DNA of 11,134 nt from positions 1 through 11,134 of the forward strand of contig JAEZCS010000075.1 of assembly GCA_023433445.1 (NCBI GenBank). Reading direction: 5' to 3'. The translations under genes were made by a program, and so were the position numbers. Source of the DNA: Pseudomonadota bacterium (GTDB lineage: Bacteria > Pseudomonadota > Alphaproteobacteria > Sphingomonadales > Sphingomonadaceae). Below are positions 1 through 6,587 of the stretch, in pieces (within the stretch, counting starts at the first letter, position 1; each line of letters opens with the position of its first letter). The notes beneath the pieces are model-generated. The model did not search any database. It was not told where the DNA came from and worked only from the letters and a program-made list of their open reading frames with translations.

Positions 1-616
1 CCTGATAGGCGCGGCCGCAATGTTCGACGCAATAGGGGAAGCCGGGATTCACTGCTTCGCCACAAAAGTGGAAGTCGGGTTCGCCCGGATGGCCCATCGG
101 CCATTTGCAGATACGCTCGGTCAGGTCGAGCAGCGACGTCTTGCCGGCGATTTCGGCGCTCGGCTTGGCAGGAACCAGGCGGCGCGGTGGCGCGGGCGGG
201 ATCGGCGCTTGCTGGTCGCCGGGGCCTTGGCGCAGGAATCCGCCCGGTCCAACCGATATGATGCGCGGTTGCGGCGCGGGGGCAGGGGCGTCCGCGGAAG
301 GTGCAGCAGCAGACTGGGCAGGCGCTGGCGCAGCCGTCGGAGCAGGCCGTGCGGGCGTGGGTGCGCTATGCTGCTGCACGGGCGCGGCAGGCTTGGGCGC
401 TTCGGCTTCCGGCGCGGGCTTCCGAACGGGCGCGGCCTTTTTGGGTGCTTCGTTCGGCCTTACAGGCGATGGGCGCGATTGCAGGCCAAGGCGGTGCGCC
501 TTGCCGATCACGGCATTGCGGCTGACCCCGCCCAGTTCGTCCGCGATCTGGCTGGCGGTCAGGCCTTTTTCCCACATTGCCTTGAGCTGGTCGATACGCT
601 CGTCGGTCCAGGACAA
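1..616 (-). CDS. gcrA: GcrA family cell-cycle regulator (3' end cut by window edge)
   Basis: Translating the minus strand from a TTG codon at 616-614 gives SWTDERIDQL and then SRNAVIGKAHRLGL (residues 32-45), the hallmark N-terminal helix-turn-helix region of GcrA. The middle (about 50-160) is low-complexity Ala/Pro. The C-terminal part has the conserved Cys/Trp/His block, with CKWP at Cys170, FHFCG at Cys185, PYC at Cys196 and a further Cys200. About 205 codons are visible and the frame is still open at base 1, so only the last few residues are likely missing. The TTG start is favoured because AGGAG lies 8 nt upstream, the family's usual Met-Ser-Trp-Thr start falls exactly there, and no in-frame ATG or GTG lies close by. 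In other alphaproteobacteria GcrA binds RNA polymerase sigma70 and activates promoters carrying methylated GANTC sites made by CcrM. Family assignment is strong; its role here is inferred from the family. Confidence 0.93.
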   Translation of the reverse strand, partial: MSWTDERIDQLKAMWEKGLTASQIADELGGVSRNAVIGKAHRLGLQSRPSPVRPNEAPKKAAPVRKPAPEAEAPKPAAPVQQHSAPTPARPAPTAAPAPAQSAAAPSADAPAPAPQPRIISVGPGGFLRQGPGDQQAPIPPAPPRRLVPAKPSAEIAGKTSLLDLTERICKWPMGHPGEPDFHFCGEAVNPGFPYCVEHCGRAYQ

Positions 617-621
617 TGAAT

Positions 622-626
622 GACTC
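622..626. promoter_or_regulatory. GANTC (CcrM-type) methylation site overlapping the gcrA ribosome binding site
   Basis: GACTC on the plus strand reads GAGTC on the gcrA strand, and its GAG is part of the GGAG Shine-Dalgarno core. GANTC is the CcrM target in alphaproteobacteria and part of the site GcrA recognises, so it could feed back on gcrA. A single 4-base-specific site can also occur by chance, and whether this organism has CcrM is not visible here. Confidence 0.35.
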
Positions 627-640
627 CTCAAATTCTCTGG

Positions 641-676
641 CTAGCGCCCTATATGGGACGCGCCTGCACAGGTTAA
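641..676 (-). promoter_or_regulatory. Candidate sigma70-type promoter of gcrA
   Basis: On the minus strand TTAACC (676-671, four of six matches to TTGACA) is followed after exactly 17 bp by TATAGG (653-648, four of six matches to TATAAT). Transcription would start near 641, giving a leader of about 25 nt before the TTG start and placing the Shine-Dalgarno sequence correctly. A GANTC site (GACTC, 622-626) falls in this leader. This is a motif reading only. Confidence 0.45.
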
Positions 677-731
677 AGCCCGTGCACAACGCCCTTGCGG
701 CACAACAGACCAGCCGATAGTCGATCGAAGC

Positions 732-1580
732 ATGAACGAACAGCCCCAAATTTCCATACCCGCTTCATCGCGGCCCACTTTTCATGAACCGGGTGAGCTT
801 GTCATCCGCAACGTCAATTGGGCGGGCATGCGAGCGCTGTATCGGAAGGAGGTGCGCCGCTTCATGAAGGTGCAGCTCCAGACCATCTGGGCGCCTGCCG
901 TCACGACGCTGATGTTCCTCATCATTTTCTCGATCGCCCTGGGCGGCGCGAACCGGCAGGTTCTGGGCGTCCCTTTCGCGGACTTCATCGCGCCAGGCCT
1001 CATGATCATGGGCATGATGAATAATGCCTTTGCAAACAGCAGCTTCTCTTTGCTTGCCGGTAAGATGCAGGGCACGTTGATCGATTATCTAATGCCGCCT
1101 CTGTCCAATAGCGAATTGCTGCTCGCTCTGGTCGGCGCGGCAGTGACGCGTGCATTCTGCGTCGGACTCGCCTTGTGGGGGGCGATGGCGCTGTGGCCGG
1201 GTGTCCATGTTACGCCAGCGCATCCCTGGGCGATCCTATGGTTCGGCCTGATGGGGGCCGCGCTGACCGCGTTCATTGGTGTGCTGACATCGATCTGGGC
1301 GGAAAAGTTCGATCATGCCGCTGCCATCACCAATTTCGTGATCGGGCCGATGACGCTGCTTTCTGGCACCTTCTATTCCATTGATCGGCTGGCGCCGGTC
1401 TTCCAGGCGATCAGCCATGCCAACCCGTTTTTCTACGCGATCTCGGGATTCCGCTATGGGTTCGTGGCGGCGGCCGACGGGGATGTCGTGGCGGGGAGCA
1501 TCATATTGCTGGTGCTCAACATCGCGCTCGCGCTGCTCTGCTATTTTCTTCTGAAGCGTGGTTGGAAGCTCAAGGCTTGA
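732..1580 (+). CDS. ABC-2 type transporter permease
   Basis: This 282-residue inner-membrane protein has about six hydrophobic segments (roughly 52-72, 84-104, 126-155, 166-189, 198-214, 252-274) after a soluble N-terminal arm of about 50 residues. The stretch GTFYSIDRLAPVFQ followed by NPFFYAISGFRYGF near 212-244 is typical of ABC-2 permeases of the YadH/NodJ group. Members of the group pair with a separate ATPase to export lipids, polysaccharides or drugs; no ATPase gene is in this window. ATG at 732 is the first start and its ribosome binding site is weak. A later ATG near 829 would remove the N-terminal arm, which I keep because RPTFHEPG leads into the body of the protein in the way I recall for sphingomonad homologues. 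It is divergent from gcrA and convergent with ugd, so it appears to be a single-gene unit. Substrate unknown. Confidence 0.88.
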   Translation: MNEQPQISIPASSRPTFHEPGELVIRNVNWAGMRALYRKEVRRFMKVQLQTIWAPAVTTLMFLIIFSIALGGANRQVLGVPFADFIAPGLMIMGMMNNAFANSSFSLLAGKMQGTLIDYLMPPLSNSELLLALVGAAVTRAFCVGLALWGAMALWPGVHVTPAHPWAILWFGLMGAALTAFIGVLTSIWAEKFDHAAAITNFVIGPMTLLSGTFYSIDRLAPVFQAISHANPFFYAISGFRYGFVAAADGDVVAGSIILLVLNIALALLCYFLLKRGWKLKA

Positions 1581-1595
1581 TATCAGCCCGATGGC

Positions 1596-1721
1596 TCAGA
1601 TGAAGCCCGCTATTAGAGGCACGATCTGGGTAAGGACAAACAGCGCCGCCGCCGCCGTCACCCAATGACGGAGTCGAGGAAGGCCGGTGTGATCCCAGCC
1701 TCCCTCGGAACGAATTTTCAT
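1596..1721 (-). CDS. Putative 41-residue single-span membrane peptide, overlapping ugd stop
   Basis: The ATG (1721-1719) shares its A with the ugd TGA stop, forming TGATG, and the ORF runs 41 codons to TGA at 1598-1596. The peptide starts MKIRSEGGWDH, is basic around LPRLRHW (residues 15-20), and ends in one hydrophobic stretch, VTAAAALFVLTQIVPLIAGF (about 21-40), long enough for a single membrane span. An AGGG lies 9 nt before the ATG inside the ugd coding sequence, so coupled translation with ugd is plausible. It ends only 15 bp from the stop of the convergent permease gene, so it fills the whole gap. I do not recognise a family. The overlap, ribosome binding site and one clean hydrophobic helix argue for a real gene; a chance ORF of this size remains possible. 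Confidence 0.45.
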   Translation of the reverse strand: MKIRSEGGWDHTGLPRLRHWVTAAAALFVLTQIVPLIAGFI

Positions 1722-3037
1722 CAGATGATGCCCTTGCCGCCTACGCGGGTCAGGGCGAAGCCAGCTGCCTCAGCTTCGCTGCGCGGATAGATGTTGCGCA
1801 GGTCAATCAACAGAGGCTTGTTCATCGAACCGGCAAGACGCTTCAGGTCCAGCGCGCGGAAGATATCCCATTCGGTGACGAGCACGAGCGCATCCGCGCC
1901 CTTCGCCGCTTCATAAGCATCTTTCGCCATCGATACGTTCTGCATCATCGGCTTGGCGACATCCATGCCTTCTGGATCATAGGCGACGATCCGGGCGCCT
2001 GCATCCTCCAGTGCCTGCACGATCGCGAGGCTGGGGGCGTCGCGCATATCGTCAGTGTTCGGCTTGAAAGTGAGGCCGAGTAGCGCGACGGTCTTGCCCC
2101 GCGCTTCGCCGTTCAGCGCCTTCACAATCTTCCGCCCCATGGCGCGCTTCCGCAGATCGTTTACCTGCACCACCGTTTCCACGATGCGGATCGGCGTGTC
2201 ATAATCCTGACCGGTCTTCACCAGCGCAAGCGTGTCCTTCGGGAAGCAGGAGCCGCCATAGCCGGGACCTGCATGCAGAAACTTGCTGCCGATCCGGTTG
2301 TCGAGCCCAATGCCGCGCGACACGTCCTGAACCTCGGCGCCGACAGCTTCGCACAGGTCGGCCATCTCGTTGATGAAAGTGATCTTGGTCGCGAGGAACG
2401 CGTTGGCTGCATATTTGATCAGTTCGGCCGTACGCCGACCCGTGAACATCACCGGCGCCTGATTGAGATTGAGCGGCCGGTAAATCTGGGCCATCACCGT
2501 GGTCGCGCGTTCGTTGCCGGTGGTGCCCACGACCACGCGGTCTGGCCGCTTGAAGTCGCTGATCGCAGCGCCTTCGCGCAGGAATTCCGGGTTCGAAACC
2601 ACTTGAATATCCATGCCCGGGCGAACTTCATGGATGATCCGTTCGACCTCGTCGCCGGTTCCGACGGGCACGGTGGACTTCGTTACGATAACGGTCGGGC
2701 CATCCACAGCTTCGGCGATTTCGCGTGCCGCAGCGTAGACGTAGCTGAGGTCCGCATGGCCATCGCCACGACGCGAAGGCGTGCCCACGGCAATGAAGAT
2801 GGCATCCGCGCCCTTTACGCCCGCCGCAAGGTCCGTGGTGAAAGTCAGCCGATCGGCAGCGATATTATTCGCCACCAGTTGATCGAGGCCGGGCTCATAG
2901 ATCGGCATGCGGCCGGACAAGATTGCGTCGATCTTGCCAGAATCCTTGTCGACGCACACGACGTCGTGGCCGAAATCGGCGAAACAAGCCCCTGATACCA
3001 GCCCGACATATCCCGTGCCGATCATCGTGATCTTCAT
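1721..3037 (-). CDS. ugd: UDP-glucose 6-dehydrogenase
   Basis: The 438-residue cytoplasmic enzyme should oxidise UDP-glucose to UDP-glucuronate with two NAD+. It opens with the Rossmann motif GTGYVGL (7-13) and continues with VGTPS near 84, STVPVGT (121-127), the substrate-loop NPEFLREG (149-156), ELIKYAAN (205-212, with Lys208 and Asn212) and the catalytic block GPGYGGSCFPKD with Cys264. GLTFKPNTDD (321-330) marks the C-terminal UDP-binding domain. Length matches the bacterial short UGD family. ATG at 3037 is right at the start of the Rossmann strand. It is divergent from wecB and probably co-transcribed with the micro-ORF at its 3' end. UDP-GlcA is a building block for acidic exopolysaccharides, which fits the neighbouring export genes. 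A UDP-ManNAc dehydrogenase identity is less likely because the active-site block is GGSCFPKD rather than GGHCIAVDP. Confidence 0.95.
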   Translation of the reverse strand: MKITMIGTGYVGLVSGACFADFGHDVVCVDKDSGKIDAILSGRMPIYEPGLDQLVANNIAADRLTFTTDLAAGVKGADAIFIAVGTPSRRGDGHADLSYVYAAAREIAEAVDGPTVIVTKSTVPVGTGDEVERIIHEVRPGMDIQVVSNPEFLREGAAISDFKRPDRVVVGTTGNERATTVMAQIYRPLNLNQAPVMFTGRRTAELIKYAANAFLATKITFINEMADLCEAVGAEVQDVSRGIGLDNRIGSKFLHAGPGYGGSCFPKDTLALVKTGQDYDTPIRIVETVVQVNDLRKRAMGRKIVKALNGEARGKTVALLGLTFKPNTDDMRDAPSLAIVQALEDAGARIVAYDPEGMDVAKPMMQNVSMAKDAYEAAKGADALVLVTEWDIFRALDLKRLAGSMNKPLLIDLRNIYPRSEAEAAGFALTRVGGKGII

Positions 3038-3196
3038 AAACTACCCATTGCCTCGTTCGAAAAATGAAGGGTTGACCGCGCCCTAGCATAGGTCATTGCA
3101 CCTGCGAAAGCGCCCCTCGGAATTACCCCTTGTTCAGGGGATGGTTACGATTTGCTGGCAAGGGGTAGCCTTAAAGGCTCGCATCAAGGGGCGAAT
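3038..3196. promoter_or_regulatory. Divergent ugd/wecB control region with three CAAGGGG copies and two inverted repeats
   Basis: This 159-bp spacer must hold the promoters for ugd (minus) and wecB (plus). CAAGGGG occurs at 3159-3165 and 3185-3191 on the plus strand and at 3132-3126 on the minus strand; the 3185 copy also forms the wecB Shine-Dalgarno sequence. CCCCT-TGTTC-AGGGG (3126-3140) and AGCCTT-A-AAGGCT (3167-3179) are perfect inverted repeats. For ugd a possible -10 is TATGCT on the minus strand (3090-3085), with no good -35. I see no convincing sigma70 promoter for wecB. The repeats could be operator half-sites, but no regulator is identified. Confidence 0.4.
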
Positions 3197-4342
3197 ATGA
3201 AAGTTGCAGTGGTATTCGGGACACGCCCCGAAGCGATCAAGCTGTTTCCGGTTATCCATGCGTTAAGCGCGCGCGCGCAGGTCGATGTGCGCGTGATCGT
3301 CACGGCGCAGCACAGGGGTCTGCTGGACCAGGTTCTGGAAATTGCAGGCATAAAGCCGGACATCGACCTGGATGTGATGACGCCGAACCAGACGCTGGAT
3401 GGCCTGACAGCAAAGCTGATCGTCGATCTGGGCAAAGCGTTCGATGCTGAAAAGCCCGACCGCATAATCGTTCATGGTGACACACTGACGACGATGGTGG
3501 CCAGCCTTGCTGCCTATTATCGGCAAATTCCGGTGGCTCATGTGGAAGCGGGGCTACGTAGCGGGGATATTTATCACCCTTGGCCCGAGGAGGTAAACCG
3601 GCGGGTGGTCGCTTGCGTAGCCGACATGAATTTCGCGCCGACAAAGGCGGCGGAGGATGCCTTGTTGCGTGAAGGCCGCGATCCGTCCGGCATCCATGTC
3701 ACGGGCAATACCGTGATCGACGCCCTGCTTGCGACGCGCGAAAGGATTGTCGCCGTGCCCGCGCTTGCGGCTGGACTCGATCAGTTGGCGACACGCTTTG
3801 CTGGAAAGCGCATCCTTGCCGTCACGAGCCACCGGCGGGAGAATTTCGGCGGCGGCATGGAGGCGATTGCCCGCGCGATCGCGGACATCGCGGCGCGTCC
3901 AGACATAGCGGTGATCTTTCCCGTTCACCCCAATCCCAATGTGCGCCCGATCATGGAGGCCGTTCTTGGCGGATTGCCGAATGTGGCGATGATCGAGCCG
4001 CTCGATTATCCTCACTTCGTGCGGCTGCTCGACATGTGCCACTTGGTCCTGACCGATAGTGGTGGCGTGCAGGAGGAGGCTCCGTCACTTGGCAAGCCGG
4101 TGCTCGTCATGCGTGAAACGACGGAACGTCCCGAAGGGGTGGCGGCTGGGACCGCCAAGCTGGTGGGGACCGATCGCGCCCGGATCGTTCGCGAGGTCCT
4201 GTCGCTGCTCGACGACGAAGCCGCCTACCGGGCAATGGCGCGCGCGCATAACCCCTTTGGCGATGGCCGCGCCTCGGAACGTATTGCAGCCGTGATCGCA
4301 ACGGGCAAGGCCGCGACGAAAGGGCTCGACGAGGCAGCGTAA
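3197..4342 (+). CDS. wecB: UDP-N-acetylglucosamine 2-epimerase (non-hydrolysing)
   Basis: The enzyme interconverts UDP-GlcNAc and UDP-ManNAc in the cytoplasm. The start at 3197 gives 381 residues beginning MKVAVVFGTRPEAIK, the usual family N-terminus, with AGGGG just upstream; the in-frame start at 3152 would add 15 residues that do not fit the family and is rejected. Residues matching those known in E. coli WecB are present: Asp95 in VHGDT, Glu117 in HVEAGLR, Glu131 and Arg135 in PWPEEVNRR, and His212 in TSHRREN. DSGGVQEEAP (287-296) and RETTERPEG (306-314) form the C-terminal UDP-binding part. The length is close to the 376 residues of E. coli WecB. It is the first gene of the plus-strand cluster and is followed after 115 bp by the dehydrogenase that would use its product. 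Confidence 0.95.
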   Translation: MKVAVVFGTRPEAIKLFPVIHALSARAQVDVRVIVTAQHRGLLDQVLEIAGIKPDIDLDVMTPNQTLDGLTAKLIVDLGKAFDAEKPDRIIVHGDTLTTMVASLAAYYRQIPVAHVEAGLRSGDIYHPWPEEVNRRVVACVADMNFAPTKAAEDALLREGRDPSGIHVTGNTVIDALLATRERIVAVPALAAGLDQLATRFAGKRILAVTSHRRENFGGGMEAIARAIADIAARPDIAVIFPVHPNPNVRPIMEAVLGGLPNVAMIEPLDYPHFVRLLDMCHLVLTDSGGVQEEAPSLGKPVLVMRETTERPEGVAAGTAKLVGTDRARIVREVLSLLDDEAAYRAMARAHNPFGDGRASERIAAVIATGKAATKGLDEAA

Positions 4343-4354
4343 AGGATTGGCGCG

Positions 4355-4376
4355 GCGGCCTTTCGGAACGGGCCGC
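4355..4376 (+). other. Small hairpin between wecB and wecC
   Basis: GCGGCC (4355-4360) and GGCCGC (4371-4376) form a perfect six-pair stem, and the loop contains a further TTC/GAA pairing. No T-run follows, so this does not look like an intrinsic terminator. It may be a processing or attenuation structure inside the wecB-wecC transcript, or chance in GC-rich DNA. The rest of the 115-bp gap shows a GAATC (GANTC) site at 4399-4403 and the wecC ribosome binding site AGGA seven bases before the start. Confidence 0.25.
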
Positions 4377-4457
4377 TAAGCCGCTCTCCTCGTTACCGGA
4401 ATCTTCAGCTTTTGCCTTCAGAAACAGCGGCAACTGATCGATTTCCAGGATTGAAGC

Positions 4458-5753
4458 ATGCCCATCGACAAGCAGCAGAAGGTTTCCGTCATCGGCCTCG
4501 GCTATATCGGGTTGCCGACTGCGGCCCTGATCGCTCGCGGCGGAGCCCAGGTCGTGGGTGTCGATGTCAGTGCGCATGTCGTCGAGACGGTCAATTCAGG
4601 CCGCGTCCATATCGAGGAGGTCGACCTTGACGGCCTCGTCCAGGGCGTTGTCGCGCGCGGGAATTTGCGTGCCAGCCTGACGGTTGAACCAAGCGACGTC
4701 TTCATCATCGCAGTGCCCACTCCCGTGGCGGAAGATCGCGCGCCCGACATATCCTACGTACTGAACGCGGCGCGGACCGTTGCCGAAGTGCTGAAGGCGG
4801 GGGACACTGTCATCCTGGAGTCCACCTCGCCTGTAGGCACGACCGAAGCGATGCGGGATCTGTTCGCGCAGCTTCGTCCTGACCTGAAGATGCCGGGCCC
4901 CGGCGCATCGGGTGATGTGGCGATTGCCTATTGCCCCGAGCGGGTTCTGCCAGGTCGCATTCTTGTCGAACTTATCGACAATGATCGCTGCATTGGCGGC
5001 ATCACGCCACGATGCGCCCGCAAAGCCTTGGCCTTTTACCGCCAGTTCGTGCGGGGCGCATGCATCACCACCAGCGCGCGCGCTGCCGAAATGGTGAAGC
5101 TCGTCGAAAACAGCTTCCGCGACGTCAACATCGCCTTTGCCAACGAATTGTCCGTTATCGCCGAGGGGATGGACATCGATGTGTGGGAAGTGATCCGCCT
5201 CGCCAACCGCCACCCGCGCGTCAACATTCTTCAGCCCGGACCAGGTGTGGGCGGCCATTGTATCGCTGTCGATCCGTGGTTCATCGTTCATGGAGATCCC
5301 GAGAACAGCCGGCTCATTCGTGCCGCACGGGAAGTGAATGACGCCAAGACCGACCATGTCGTTGCCAAGGTTTCGGACCTGATCGACGATTTTGCGGGCG
5401 AGGATGTCGCTTGCCTCGGCCTCGCGTTCAAGGCGAACATCGACGATTTCCGGGAAAGCCCCGCCGTCAAGGTGGCTAGCCGCCTCGCTCGCCGCTATGG
5501 CCGCCGGATCAAATTGGTCGAGCCCTATGCGGATGCCCTGCCGATGGAATTTGCGGGCAGTGGGGCGGAACTGATCGATCTCGATACGGCCCTGGAACAA
5601 TGTGGTGTATTTGTCATTCTGGTTGATCATGACATGTTCAAATCAGTTCCGGTGGACGAACGTCTGGGCAAGGCAGTTTACGACACGCGCGGCGTATGGC
5701 CTGATCAACCCCGCCGCCTGCCGCACGATCAGCCGGGGCGTATCGCGGTCTGA
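4458..5753 (+). CDS. wecC: UDP-N-acetyl-D-mannosamine dehydrogenase
   Basis: This 431-residue cytoplasmic enzyme should oxidise UDP-ManNAc to UDP-ManNAcA with two NAD+, using the WecB product. The Rossmann motif GLGYIGLP is at 13-20, AVPTPV at 85-90, ESTSPVGTT at 121-129, YCPERVLPG at 158-166, Lys214 in EMVKLVENS, and the catalytic Cys268 in GPGVGGHCIAVDPWF (261-275). The GGHCIAVDP form and the CPERVLPG loop are typical of the WecC/WbpA group rather than UGD. GLAFKANIDDFRESPA (321-336) belongs to the C-terminal domain. AGGA lies 7 nt before the ATG. The closest alternative is a UDP-GlcNAc/GalNAc dehydrogenase of the WbpA/TviB type; the adjacent 2-epimerase makes the ManNAc substrate the better guess. 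Confidence 0.92.
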   Translation: MPIDKQQKVSVIGLGYIGLPTAALIARGGAQVVGVDVSAHVVETVNSGRVHIEEVDLDGLVQGVVARGNLRASLTVEPSDVFIIAVPTPVAEDRAPDISYVLNAARTVAEVLKAGDTVILESTSPVGTTEAMRDLFAQLRPDLKMPGPGASGDVAIAYCPERVLPGRILVELIDNDRCIGGITPRCARKALAFYRQFVRGACITTSARAAEMVKLVENSFRDVNIAFANELSVIAEGMDIDVWEVIRLANRHPRVNILQPGPGVGGHCIAVDPWFIVHGDPENSRLIRAAREVNDAKTDHVVAKVSDLIDDFAGEDVACLGLAFKANIDDFRESPAVKVASRLARRYGRRIKLVEPYADALPMEFAGSGAELIDLDTALEQCGVFVILVDHDMFKSVPVDERLGKAVYDTRGVWPDQPRRLPHDQPGRIAV

Positions 5754-5823
5754 CCGACTGCACATCGTCCCGCCGGCGCATGGCCGTGGTTGCCATGACC
5801 ATTTCGCCTCGCTAACCCCACCC

Positions 5824-5852
5824 CAGGCATCCGCCGTCTGGCGCAATGCCTG
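5824..5852 (+). other. Two-step hairpin upstream of the OPX gene
   Basis: CAGGCAT (5824-5830) pairs perfectly with ATGCCTG (5846-5852), and inside it CGCC (5832-5835) pairs with GGCG (5840-5843) around a GTCT tetraloop, with a 1-versus-2 base internal bulge. That is 11 base pairs in 29 nt. There is no T-run after it (AAATTTGTGGGG follows), so it is not a standard terminator. It sits between wecC and the ribosome binding site GGGGA (5861-5865) of the next gene, where it could act as an mRNA stabiliser, a weak terminator or a protein binding site. Confidence 0.4.
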
Positions 5853-5876
5853 AAATTTGTGGGGAATTTGTCATCA

Positions 5877-6587
5877 ATGGGCATGCCGACCGACAGGACG
5901 CATCAGGCTTTGGGCATCCTGTTCGGCTGCGCCCTGCTTGCCGGATGTGCGACGGGCGAAGATGCCCCGAGCGGGGCTGCGGCCTATGCACTGATGCCTG
6001 CCGCCCCGGCGGTTGGGATGGACTATCGCATCGCTCCCGACGACGTGCTGCGCGTGCAAATCTATCATGAGCCCGGACTTTCGTTGGAAGATGCCGAGGT
6101 GACTGCCGCCGGCATGATCCGAATGCCGCTGATAGGGGACGTGCCGGTTGCCGGACTATCGGCAGGCGAAGCGTCTGACGTCATCGCGGGAAGATTGGGG
6201 GAGCGCTATCTGGTCTCGCCCCAGGTCACCGTCTACGTAAAGAAGGCCGTCAGCCGTCGCATCACGGTGGATGGAGAGGTGAGGGAGCCAGGGCTCTATC
6301 CGATCGAAGGGCGCACGGGTCTGCTGCAAGCTGTCGCTCTGGCAAAGGGCCCCAGCCGCCTCGCAAGCCTGAAGCAGGTCGTCATTGTCCGGCAAGCGCA
6401 AGGTCAGCGGCAAGCAGCCAGATTCGACCTCGACGCGATTCGAAAGGGTGAGGCTGCTGATCCCGAAATACTGCCCGGTGATATGATCATTGTCGGACTG
6501 TCACGGGCGAAGGCGATCCTCGGCGGCACGCTGCTGGCGCTTCCGGCCATGGGAGCGGCCTTCATCGCGCTCGACGGAGATCGCTGA
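5877..6587 (+). CDS. Polysaccharide export outer-membrane lipoprotein (OPX / Wza family)
   Basis: The protein has 236 residues from ATG 5877. A short basic n-region, the hydrophobic stretch ALGILFGCAL and the lipobox LLAGC give a lipidated Cys24. The polysaccharide export domain follows at about 48-122 (MDYRIAPDDVLRVQIYHEP at 48-66, DGEVREPGLYPIEG in the next part), then an SLBB-type domain at about 125-200, ending PGDMIIVGL. A final hydrophobic helix, AILGGTLLALPAMGAAFIAL (213-232), may be the outer-membrane-spanning helix. It is shorter than Wza (379 residues in E. coli) and looks like the one-SLBB OPX type. A GTG at 5859 in frame would add six residues; ATG 5877 is preferred because GGGGA lies 11 nt upstream and the signal peptide then has normal length. 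Its stop overlaps the start of the kinase gene (TGATG), so the two are translationally coupled export partners. Confidence 0.88.
   Translation: MGMPTDRTHQALGILFGCALLAGCATGEDAPSGAAAYALMPAAPAVGMDYRIAPDDVLRVQIYHEPGLSLEDAEVTAAGMIRMPLIGDVPVAGLSAGEASDVIAGRLGERYLVSPQVTVYVKKAVSRRITVDGEVREPGLYPIEGRTGLLQAVALAKGPSRLASLKQVVIVRQAQGQRQAARFDLDAIRKGEAADPEILPGDMIIVGLSRAKAILGGTLLALPAMGAAFIALDGDR

Noticed and set aside
673..676. TTAA as half of a CtrA box, and TTGTGCACG as a DnaA-box-like sequence, upstream of gcrA.
   Set aside because: No second TTAA at the required spacing, and the DnaA match has three mismatches; the TTAA is better explained as part of a -35 element.
20..749. Open frames rich in Arg/Gly/Ala on both strands over the left edge (for example 105-623 plus, 366-749 minus).
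   Set aside because: They are other frames of gcrA; its Ala/Pro-rich middle makes long open shadows. Only the TTG frame gives family motifs.
2273..2995. 240-codon plus-strand open frame.
   Set aside because: Antisense to ugd, with no recognisable motifs; a GC-rich shadow.
3152..3196. Upstream start for wecB adding 15 residues.
   Set aside because: The extra residues do not fit the family N-terminus, and the ATG at 3197 has a good ribosome binding site; the upstream stretch is better read as control DNA.
4596..5630. 344-codon minus-strand open frame.
   Set aside because: Antisense to the well-supported wecC, no ribosome binding site or family features.
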